A program made the translations under genes and the position numbers. Below the pieces are notes generated by a model, which worked only from the letters and a program-made list of their open reading frames with translations, was not told where the DNA came from and did no database searches. This document shows positions 44,148-50,288 of a stretch of 50,288 nt of DNA, one piece after another (the stretch's first letter is position 1; each line of letters starts with the position of its first letter). This stretch comes from an uncultured Burkholderiales bacterium (GTDB taxonomy: Bacteria > Pseudomonadota > Gammaproteobacteria > Burkholderiales > Burkholderiaceae_C), in the NCBI GenBank assembly GCA_903861115.1, contig CAIOTD010000070.1, positions 1 to 50,288 on the forward strand, in the 5' to 3' direction.

Positions 44148-44714
44148 ATGTTTTTCACCATTCCAACTCTTTTTACGTGGACAAGAATTATTGCCATTCC
44201 CTTGATCGTGGCCGTTTTTTACTTGCCCATTGAGATGGAACTTAAAAATCTAATTGCGACCAGCATGTTTGTTGTCTTTGCCTTGACAGATTGGCTGGAT
44301 GGTTTTTTGGCTAGAAAGATGAACCAGACCTCCGCATTTGGTGCGTTTCTTGATCCAGTTGCTGATAAATTTTTGGTTTGCGCTTGTCTTTTGATATTGT
44401 TGCATTTGGGGCGCACAGATGTCTTTGTCGCATTGATCATCATTGGTAGAGAAATCGCTATCTCAGCTTTAAGAGAGTGGATGGCTCAGTTGGGTGCCAC
44501 AAAGAGCGTGGCGGTTCATCTCTTGGGTAAGCTCAAAACCACCTCCCAGATGGTTGCGATTCCATTTCTTTTGTATGACGGGTTATTGTTTGATATCGTA
44601 AATACCAGACAAATGGGTGTGATACTTATTTGGATTTCTGCCGTATTAACTGTCTGGTCAATGGTTTATTACTTGAAAAAAGCTTTGCCGATTATTCGTC
44701 AACACGTCAAGTAA
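44148..44714 (+). CDS. pgsA: CDP-diacylglycerol-glycerol-3-phosphate 3-phosphatidyltransferase
   Basis: Inner-membrane enzyme for the first step of phosphatidylglycerol synthesis. The 188 residues have several hydrophobic helices and the CDP-alcohol phosphotransferase motif in TDWLDGFLARKMNQ followed by GAFLDPVADK (D-G-x2-A-R-x8-G-x3-D-x3-D). It begins 11 bp after dnaE on the same strand, without an evident ribosome-binding site. Alternatives in the family exist, but N-terminus and length favour PgsA. Confidence 0.9.
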   Translation: MFFTIPTLFTWTRIIAIPLIVAVFYLPIEMELKNLIATSMFVVFALTDWLDGFLARKMNQTSAFGAFLDPVADKFLVCACLLILLHLGRTDVFVALIIIGREIAISALREWMAQLGATKSVAVHLLGKLKTTSQMVAIPFLLYDGLLFDIVNTRQMGVILIWISAVLTVWSMVYYLKKALPIIRQHVK

Positions 44715-44729
44715 CTTTACATAAAATTT

Positions 44730-45644
44730 TTGAAGCACGAACAATTCAATTTTTCAAGCAACTGGGTTGTGGTGATGCCCATTGTTTTTGTGCTGATTTG
44801 GAGCACAGGTTTTATCGTTGCCAAATTGGGTATGCCCAACTCTCCTCCTTTTACCTTCTTGTTTTTCCGCTATGTTTTTTCAATTGCGTTGTTCATTCCT
44901 TGGGTTTTCGTGGCCAAGGTGCCGTGGCCTTCAAGTCGGAAACAGATGCTCCATGTGGCAGTGACCGGTGTTTTTATGCATGCGGGATATTTGGGTGGGG
45001 TATGGGCTGCTGTCAAGTCAGGCATGGGCTCAGGCCTTGCTGCCTTGATTGTCGGACTTCAGCCCGTTTTGACTGCAATTTGGTTGAGTGCAAGAGGTGG
45101 GCAAATCAAACCCAAGCAGTGGCTTGGTTTGATGATTGGTTTTGTGGGTCTTGTCTTGGTTTTATGGAATAAATTACAAGTCACTTCAGAAATCAGTTCG
45201 GCAACATTGCCATTCATCGTATTCGCACTGTTTTCAATCACCACTGGGACGCTTTATCAAAAGTCCTTTGTTCAGTCTTGTGACGTGAGAACTGCCAATT
45301 CGGTTCAATTGATCGCCGCCGCTTTTGTGACCCTGCCTTTGGCAATCATGGAGCCCGAAGCTTTTATAATCAACATGCACTCTGTGGTTGCAATGTCTTG
45401 GTCGGTGGTTGGACTTACATTGGGGGGCAGCTCGCTTTTGTATCTGATGATTCAGCGTGGAGCGGCACAGTCGGTGACCAGTTTGATGTATTTGGTGCCA
45501 CCCACGACAGCGATCATGGCTTGGCTTTTGTTTGATGAGCTCATTACATGGACCACAATCATTGGTGTATTCACAACGGCCTGGGGTGTCCATTTGGCCG
45601 TGGCTGTAGAAACGTTTGTTACCAAGGAAATCAAAAATGAGTAA
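44730..45644 (+). CDS. DMT-superfamily (EamA) transporter
   Basis: Drug/metabolite transporter of 304 residues with about ten hydrophobic segments in two EamA repeats (LIWSTGFIVAKLG in the first, LTLGGSSLLYLMIQRGA and PPTTAIMAWLLFDE in the second). The substrate is unknown. The start is most likely TTG 44730; a later GTG/ATG near 44769-44775 would cut into the first helix. No ribosome-binding site is clear. It follows pgsA by 15 bp and overlaps dmlA by 8 bp. Confidence 0.83.
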   Translation: MKHEQFNFSSNWVVVMPIVFVLIWSTGFIVAKLGMPNSPPFTFLFFRYVFSIALFIPWVFVAKVPWPSSRKQMLHVAVTGVFMHAGYLGGVWAAVKSGMGSGLAALIVGLQPVLTAIWLSARGGQIKPKQWLGLMIGFVGLVLVLWNKLQVTSEISSATLPFIVFALFSITTGTLYQKSFVQSCDVRTANSVQLIAAAFVTLPLAIMEPEAFIINMHSVVAMSWSVVGLTLGGSSLLYLMIQRGAAQSVTSLMYLVPPTTAIMAWLLFDELITWTTIIGVFTTAWGVHLAVAVETFVTKEIKNE

Positions 45645-46722
45645 AAAAAGAATCGCAGTCATTGCGGGTGACGGTATTGGCAAGGAAGTGATGCCTGAGG
45701 GTATCCGCGTGGTTCAAGCCGCAGCCGATCGATTTGGAATTGATTTGGCCTTCGATTATTTTGACTTTTCTTGTGTCGAATATTATGAGCGTCATGGAAA
45801 GATGTTGCCCGATGATTGGAAAGATCAAATTGGCGGACATGATGCAATATTTTTTGGGGCAGTAGGATGGCCTGATAAAGTGCCTGATCATATTTCTCTT
45901 TGGAACTCTCTACTTTTATTCCGGCGTGAGTTTGATCAGTATGTCAATTTGAGGCCGGCGCGCTTAATGCCAGGGATCATTGCACCTGTCGTGCGCAAGG
46001 ACGGAAGCAGACGTTTGCCCGGTGAGATTGACATGTACATCGTGCGCGAAAATACGGAAGGGGAGTATTCAAGCGTAGGCGGACGGATGTATCCGGGAAC
46101 TGAGCGTGAGATTGTCATGCAAGAAACGGTGATGTCTAGGGTGGGGGTCGATCGGGTGTTGAAGTTTGCATTTGAATTGGCGCAATCAAGGCCTAAAAAG
46201 CACCTCACCAGCGCAACCAAATCAAATGGCATTGCGATCACTATGCCTTTTTGGGATGAACGCGTTCAAGAAATGTCCAAGCAGTATCCCGATGTTTTAT
46301 TGGATAAATTTCACATTGATATTTTGACTGCACATTTTGTTCAGCGCCCAGATTTTTTTGACGTGGTTGTTGCAAGCAATTTGTTTGGTGACATTTTGAG
46401 TGATCTAGGCCCTGCATGTACCGGGACCATTGGAATTGCGCCTTCTGCCAACTTGAACCCCACAAGGCAAATGCCATCCTTGTTTGAGCCTGTTCACGGT
46501 TCTGCGCCAGATATTGCTGGAAAAGGCATCGCCAACCCGATCGGCCAAATTTGGTGTGGTGCAATGATGCTGGATTTTTTGGGGTACAAAGATGCGCATG
46601 ACGCCATTTTGAAATCGATCGAGTCTGCATTGCAACCCAAAAGTGGTGCGCCATTGACCCCTGATATTGGAGGCACGGCCAAAACCAATGAACTAGGGAA
46701 AGCGATAGCTAATTCAATCTGA
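45637..46722 (+). CDS. dmlA: Tartrate/D-malate dehydrogenase (NAD-dependent, DmlA type)
   Basis: Beta-hydroxyacid oxidative decarboxylase of the isocitrate/isopropylmalate family, using D-malate or tartrate. 361 residues, the same length as E. coli DmlA, with closely similar segments: AGDGIGKEVMPEGIRV, ISLWNSLLLFRREFDQYVN, the catalytic Tyr in IVRENTEGEYSS, Lys in DKFHIDIL, NLFGDILSDLGP, and EPVHGSAPDIAGKGIANP. The ATG at 45637 has AAGGAAATC upstream and overlaps the transporter gene by 8 bp, so the two are coupled. Confidence 0.92.
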   Translation: MSKKRIAVIAGDGIGKEVMPEGIRVVQAAADRFGIDLAFDYFDFSCVEYYERHGKMLPDDWKDQIGGHDAIFFGAVGWPDKVPDHISLWNSLLLFRREFDQYVNLRPARLMPGIIAPVVRKDGSRRLPGEIDMYIVRENTEGEYSSVGGRMYPGTEREIVMQETVMSRVGVDRVLKFAFELAQSRPKKHLTSATKSNGIAITMPFWDERVQEMSKQYPDVLLDKFHIDILTAHFVQRPDFFDVVVASNLFGDILSDLGPACTGTIGIAPSANLNPTRQMPSLFEPVHGSAPDIAGKGIANPIGQIWCGAMMLDFLGYKDAHDAILKSIESALQPKSGAPLTPDIGGTAKTNELGKAIANSI

Positions 46723-46858
46723 AATCAATAAAAATTTCTCGATCAAAGTCATTCAAGCCTTATTAAATCGTCTAAAATCCGCATCTGCTCTGGTTTTTTA
46801 TGGTTTTTGGCCAATTGTTTTGTGCGAAAAATGATAATAAATGACTTCAAGGAGCCTT

Positions 46859-46891
46859 AAGTATTTTGAATGGAATTCATTTACAATACTT
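46859..46891. promoter_or_regulatory. Long imperfect dyad upstream of hupB
   Basis: AAGTATT ... AATACTT with further symmetry inward (about 12 of 16 pairs match across 33 bp, centred on GGAATTC). It ends 48 bp before the hupB start. Candidate operator for hupB or a leader hairpin. Neither strand has a T-run after it. Confidence 0.4.
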
Positions 46892-46939
46892 GATTCTATT
46901 TATGGATAAACATCACGCCTTTAAGATAGGGGATTTTTT

Positions 46940-47212
46940 GTGAACAAATCTGAACTGATCGAACATATTGCTAAGCATGCGGATATCTCCAAGGCTGCTG
47001 CTTCAAGAGCGCTTGAAGCCACTGTTGGTGCTGTTAAAACAACCTTGAAAAAAGGCGGTACAGTTTCATTGGTGGGATTTGGTACATTTGCTGTGACCAA
47101 ACGTGCTGCTCGCACGGGTCGTAACCCACGCACTGGTGCAGCGATTAAAATCAAATCAGCCAAGGTGCCAAAGTTTCGTCCAGGCAAGGCTTTAAAAGAA
47201 GCCTTGAATTGA
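46940..47212 (+). CDS. hupB: HU-family histone-like DNA-binding protein
   Basis: Nucleoid protein that bends DNA non-specifically. The 90 residues match [39 protein letters not shown], the DNA-clamping arm [24 protein letters not shown], and [15 protein letters not shown] end ([11 protein letters not shown]). The start is GTG 46940 with AGGGG upstream. tRNA-Val begins 21 bp after the stop and has no separate terminator before it, so they are likely co-transcribed. Confidence 0.95.
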   Translation: MNKSELIEHIAKHADISKAAASRALEATVGAVKTTLKKGGTVSLVGFGTFAVTKRAARTGRNPRTGAAIKIKSAKVPKFRPGKALKEALN

Positions 47213-47233
47213 TCTGGTAAACGGTTAAAGGTT

Positions 47234-47309
47234 GGGTGATTAGCTCAGTTGGTAGAGCGGCGCCCTTACAAGGCGTAGGTCGGCGGTTCGAGCCCGTCAT
47301 CACCCACCA
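47234..47309 (+). tRNA. tRNA-Val (anticodon TAC)
   Basis: A 76-nt cloverleaf with GGGTGAT/ATCACCC acceptor stem, D-arm TAGCTCAGTTGGTAGAGC, anticodon loop CTTACAA (TAC), T-arm GGTTCGAGCC and encoded CCA. Sits between hupB and ppiD and is followed by a strong terminator. Confidence 0.97.
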
Positions 47310-47318
47310 ACCAACCCT

Positions 47319-47349
47319 AGGCGAACTGAGTTCGCCTTTTTCTTTTTTT
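47319..47349 (+). terminator. Rho-independent terminator after tRNA-Val
   Basis: AGGCGAA, CTGAG loop, TTCGCCT followed by a T-rich run of about twelve bases. Ends the hupB-tRNA-Val transcript 25 bp before ppiD. Confidence 0.88.
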
Positions 47350-47374
47350 AATCTCTACTTTTTCGTGGGGTCGC

Positions 47375-49291
47375 ATGTTTGATTTCGTCCGTCAGCACAC
47401 CAAAATCATGCAGTTCTTGCTGTTTCTGCTGATTTTCCCTTCCTTTGTACTCTTCGGTATTGATGGCTACAACCGCTTTCTTGACAAAGGCGAAGCTGTT
47501 GCAAGCGTTGATGGCCAGAAAATCACGCAGGCCGAGTTGGACAATGCCCACCGCAACGAAGTAGAGCGCATGAGGGCTTCCATGCCCAACATTGACTCGA
47601 AAATGTTTGACTCTCCCATGGCAAAACTTGGGACTTTAGAGCGTCTTGTTCGCGATAAAGTGATGCGGGTTGCTGCTGAGCATTTGAACCTGCAGGTGAG
47701 TGATCAACGACTTGCAAATGCTTTGGCTCAAAATCCGGCGATTGCCTCGCTTAGGAAACCCGATGGCTCCTTGGATATCGATAAGTACAAGGATCTGTTG
47801 GCGGCCCAAGGTTTAACGCCTGAGTCGTTTGAGGCCCAAATGCGCAATGATTTGGCCTCGCAACAGGTGCTCTCCGGTGTCAGTAACTCCGTGATCAATT
47901 CGTCTTCATTGGTTGAGAGCACACTCAATGCCTATTACGAGAAGAGGGTCGTGCAGATTGCCAAGTTCTCACCCTCAGATTTTTTATCCTCGGTCAAGCC
48001 CACCAGTGAAGAATTGAATGCTTACTATCAATCGCATTCTGCTTTGTTTCAGTCCCCTGAGCAAGCATCCATCGAGTATGTGGTCCTTGATTTGCCTACA
48101 GTTCAAAAAAGCATCATCTTGTCTGAATCTGATGTCAAAACCTATTTTGAACAAAATCAAGCTAAGTTAGCGGGTTTGGAGCAAAGAAGAGCCAGTCATA
48201 TTTTGTTCAATGCACCCAAAGACATGTCTTCGAGCGAAAAAGAGAAAGTCAAAGCCAAAGCGCTTGAAGTCTTGCTTCAGGTGAGGAAATCACCCGATCA
48301 ATTCGCCGCCTTGGCCAAGCAGTATTCACAGGACCCAGGCTCCGCCAGCAAAGGTGGAGACTTGGAGTTCTTCTCTCGAGGCGCCATGGTCAAACCCTTT
48401 GAAGATGTTGCCTTCTCATTGAGCAAAGGTCAAATTGGTGACTTGGTGGAATCTGACTTTGGTTTTCATATTATTAAGCTGGTCGATATTAAACTTCCTC
48501 AAATGCCAAGTTTTGAGTCTACTAAAGCATCCATTGAAGCCGATTTAAAGAAGCAACAGTCTCAAAAGAAATTTGCTGAAGTGGCTGAACAATTTACGAA
48601 CTTGGTTTATGAGCAGTCTGACTCGTTGAAACCTGTGGTCGAGAAATTCAAGCTTCCATTGGGTAGCATTGAAAGTTTAAATAAAACGCCTAGTTCAAAT
48701 GGTGCAACTTCTCAATTGGCATGGATGCAAAATCCAAAATTCTTAAGTGCGGTTTTTTCCGTAGACTCTATAGAAAAAAAGCACAACACCGAAGCAATTG
48801 AAGTGGCTCCCAATACGTTGGTTGCAGCGCGTATTCGTGAGTACCGACCGGCCAAAACAAAAGACTTCGCTTTGGTTAAAGAGCAAGTCGAACAGTTTTA
48901 TAAGCGCGAAAAGTCGCAGTCTTTGGCCAAGAAGCAAGGTGAGGAAAAGCTTGCCTCTTGGAAAGTCAACCCCGACTCGGCATCGTTGCCCTCGTCCATT
49001 GTGATCTCCAGAGAGAAAGCAAAAGACTGGCCGCAAAAGGTGGTTGAGGCCGCTCTCAGAGCACCCCTTAAGGAGTCTGCTGCGTTTGTGGGCGTGGATC
49101 TTGGGGCCGAGGGTTATGCTGTGATCAAGGTGATCAAAGTCGAGCCAAATGATGTTTTTTCCAGCGACAGAAGTCGTGAAAAAGCACAATTTGGACAATG
49201 GTTGGCTCAAACCGAAAGCTTGGCTTATTACGCCTATTTAAAGGACCAATACAAGGTCTCAACAAAGTCTCTTGCAGTGATGGAGAAATAA
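47375..49291 (+). CDS. ppiD: Periplasmic folding chaperone PpiD (SurA-N / parvulin)
   Basis: Inner-membrane-anchored chaperone for newly secreted proteins. The 638 residues have a single N-terminal transmembrane helix (FLLFLLIFPSFVLFGI), a SurA-like N-domain with VDGQKITQAELDNA, a parvulin domain (about residues 265-370: RRASHILFN, GGDLEFFSRGAMVKPFEDVAF, DFGFHIIKLVDIK), and a long helical C-terminal part. It follows hupB and tRNA-Val, the usual neighbourhood. Confidence 0.93.
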   Translation: MFDFVRQHTKIMQFLLFLLIFPSFVLFGIDGYNRFLDKGEAVASVDGQKITQAELDNAHRNEVERMRASMPNIDSKMFDSPMAKLGTLERLVRDKVMRVAAEHLNLQVSDQRLANALAQNPAIASLRKPDGSLDIDKYKDLLAAQGLTPESFEAQMRNDLASQQVLSGVSNSVINSSSLVESTLNAYYEKRVVQIAKFSPSDFLSSVKPTSEELNAYYQSHSALFQSPEQASIEYVVLDLPTVQKSIILSESDVKTYFEQNQAKLAGLEQRRASHILFNAPKDMSSSEKEKVKAKALEVLLQVRKSPDQFAALAKQYSQDPGSASKGGDLEFFSRGAMVKPFEDVAFSLSKGQIGDLVESDFGFHIIKLVDIKLPQMPSFESTKASIEADLKKQQSQKKFAEVAEQFTNLVYEQSDSLKPVVEKFKLPLGSIESLNKTPSSNGATSQLAWMQNPKFLSAVFSVDSIEKKHNTEAIEVAPNTLVAARIREYRPAKTKDFALVKEQVEQFYKREKSQSLAKKQGEEKLASWKVNPDSASLPSSIVISREKAKDWPQKVVEAALRAPLKESAAFVGVDLGAEGYAVIKVIKVEPNDVFSSDRSREKAQFGQWLAQTESLAYYAYLKDQYKVSTKSLAVMEK

Positions 49292-49333
49292 GCCCGTTGT
49301 TTGGGGGCGGATTAATTTATTCTGAGACTATAT

Positions 49334-49361
49334 TTGATAATTTCTAAGTTCAAGTTATAAT
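49334..49361 (+). promoter_or_regulatory. tRNA-His promoter
   Basis: TTGATA (49334-49339), 16 bp, consensus TATAAT (49356-49361). Transcription would begin only two or three bases before the tRNA, so the 5' leader is very short. Confidence 0.7.
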
Positions 49362-49369
49362 ATTTGAAC

Positions 49370-49446
49370 GGTGGTTGTAGCTCAGTTGGTAGAGTCCAGG
49401 ATTGTGATTCCTGTTGTCGTGGGTTCGAGTCCCATCAGCCACCCCA
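49370..49446 (+). tRNA. tRNA-His (anticodon GTG)
   Basis: 77 nt with the extra G at -1 (49370) paired to discriminator C (49443), acceptor GTGGTTG/CAGCCAC, D-arm TAGCTCAGTTGGTAGAG, anticodon loop TTGTGAT (GTG), T-arm GGGTTCGAGTCCC and encoded CCA. Its GUG anticodon makes it a queuosine target of QueG. Confidence 0.97.
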
Positions 49447-49462
49447 TATAAATCTAACATTT

Positions 49463-49493
49463 AGCCCGGTATAACCGGGCTTTTTGTTTTTTT
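49463..49493 (+). terminator. Rho-independent terminator after tRNA-His
   Basis: AGCCCGGT, ATA loop, ACCGGGCT: an 8-bp G+C-rich stem followed by TTTTGTTTTTTT. Sixteen bases after the tRNA CCA end. Confidence 0.9.
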
Positions 49494-50070
49494 AACTATA
49501 CAAAATTTACTGAATCAACGCAACCTCCCCAGTCGTCAACATCTAAGGGCGCTAAAGTGTTTGTGTCAAGCGCGGTCATCTTTGCGCCCGCGTATAGCCG
49601 TTGCATGATCAGAGCCTTCCTCGTTTTGAGTAGGCTCAACCGACCGCTTGGTATCTTCTCTTATCGATGGTCTATAAAGACATAAATTGAGCTGACAGCG
49701 TTGAATAACTCAAGGGCGGCGGCGGATTTTATTAGAAACACGATCTGTCCTTTGTCTTGAGCTGCACCCATTCACCTTGGTGTCTCTTTTCTTACCCAGT
49801 AAGAATATTCTCGCATTGGTTTTAAGTTGCGTAAATCAATGCATTTCCATAAGACGGAGAATCAGCCTCTTGCATAGTCAATAGATATGAGGATGAAAGA
49901 AGCTGATTTTTTCCAATGAGATACCTGTAAAGTCGAATAAAAGGACTTGGATCGTACCGCACAGAACGCCCAACTGTTGAGCGTGGGGAGGTGATCATGA
50001 ACACCGCCGCATGACAAGGCCATCGACTCACCATGCTTATTAGTAAAACTTAATTATTAATATATAAGAC
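49494..50070. other. Region without a convincing gene downstream of tRNA-His
   Basis: About 575 nt. No reading frame shows family character or a start with a ribosome-binding site. Short minus-strand frames (ending near 49494, near 49660, and a 70-codon one at 49822-50034) do not look like real proteins but could be decayed remnants. No copy of the tRNA 3' end, integrase or inverted repeat was seen. Composition shifts sharply toward A+T at its right edge. Confidence 0.5.
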
Positions 50071-50288
50071 ATGCGTAAATATACAGAGGAATTTATAAAT
50101 AATTCGGACATATTAAAGGAAGCCATTATTGGATTCGAATTTGAGTTCTTTCTTAAAGAATTGTCTTTTTATAAAACATTAGAAGTTTTAAATAAAGATT
50201 TGGACCCAGTTGGTGTTTATGGGTTTAGAGAGTATCATCCTGATATGAAACCTTCGAGTAATAAATTTCTATTAACTCCCGATCTTTC
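50071..50288 (+). CDS. Partial AT-rich gene, possibly an amidoligase-like (COOH-NH2 ligase) protein, cut by window end
   Basis: Open from an ATG at 50071 to the last base, 72 codons, so only the N-terminus is visible. A hand count gives about 29% G+C, far below the rest of the window. The product has IGFEFEFFLKEL near residue 20 and EYHPDMKP ... KFLLTPDLS at the end. The GFEFEF strand and the TPDLS segment recall phage-encoded amidoligase-family proteins; this is from memory and uncertain. Upstream of the ATG lies an A/T-rich TAATTATTAATATATAAGAC with no clear ribosome site. The compositional break and a tRNA nearby suggest horizontally acquired DNA or a contig junction. Confidence 0.45.
   Translation, partial: MRKYTEEFINNSDILKEAIIGFEFEFFLKELSFYKTLEVLNKDLDPVGVYGFREYHPDMKPSSNKFLLTPDL

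Noticed and set aside
49550-49780. Short minus-strand peptides (36-54 codons) as pieces of a decayed gene
   Set aside because: Two readable stretches exist but neither matches a family I can name; not enough for a pseudogene call.
49822-50034. Minus-strand frame of 70 codons
   Set aside because: No ribosome site or family character; composition looks non-coding.
1-50288. CRISPR arrays, insertion sequences, toxin-antitoxin or defence genes
   Set aside because: No direct-repeat arrays, transposases, paired terminal repeats or defence-type proteins were found.

Overview
The window reads as a chromosome segment of a betaproteobacterium, most likely Burkholderiales. The evidence is a MutL with an intact endonuclease motif and no MutH, the ZapA / 6S RNA neighbourhood, a paired lysR-pirin-DoxX-flavodoxin locus, the hupB / tRNA-Val / ppiD order, and a DnaE beginning MFVHLRLHSEF. 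Genes are dense, of moderate GC, and sit on both strands. Nearly everything is housekeeping or central catabolism. There are no CRISPR arrays, insertion sequences or rRNA genes. TTG starts recur (fd-rluA, queG, tsaE, scoA, pirin, DMT exporter).

Layout. 0-5 kb: rhlE helicase, divergent ettA, and a luciferase-like monooxygenase. 5-8.5 kb, minus strand: queG, a ferredoxin-RluA fusion, and a bktB-type thiolase. 8.5-16.7 kb: the conserved tsaE-amidase ... mutL-miaA block, interrupted by a minus-strand cassette of dedA and both terminal-oxygenase subunits of a Rieske dioxygenase. 16.7-19 kb: TauE/SafE exporter, a 6S RNA on the minus strand, a nucleoside deaminase, zapA and a small coiled-coil gene. 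19-22 kb: a BtuFCD-type ABC importer. 22-24.2 kb: nth, an aminotransferase and a regulatory-looking convergent gap. 24.2-30.6 kb: gcvH, ETF-ubiquinone oxidoreductase, SDR, hotdog thioesterase, the two CoA-transferase subunits and an OprB-type porin. 30.6-36.7 kb: a small winged-helix regulator, alaS, trmB, gluQ and an FAD oxidoreductase. 36.7-39.6 kb: a LysR regulator divergent from pirin-DoxX-flavodoxin. 39.7-49.3 kb: trhO, then dnaE-pgsA-DMT exporter-dmlA, hupB, tRNA-Val and ppiD. 49.3-50.3 kb: tRNA-His and its terminator, about 575 nt with no convincing gene, then the start of a very AT-rich gene cut by the window end.

Functional themes. tRNA biology is unusually prominent: QueG, RluA (here fused to a 2Fe-2S domain), TsaE, MiaA, TrmB, GluQ, TrhO, AlaRS, tRNA-Val and tRNA-His. 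Fatty acid, branched-chain and ketoacid oxidation is served by the thiolase, ETF-QO, SDR, thioesterase and CoA transferase. The BtuFCD-type importer could supply the cobalamin that QueG needs.

The most unusual protein is the ferredoxin-RluA fusion, translationally coupled to queG. The most unusual DNA is the AT-rich, possibly phage-derived end beyond tRNA-His. All calls come from reading the sequence; no database search was run.
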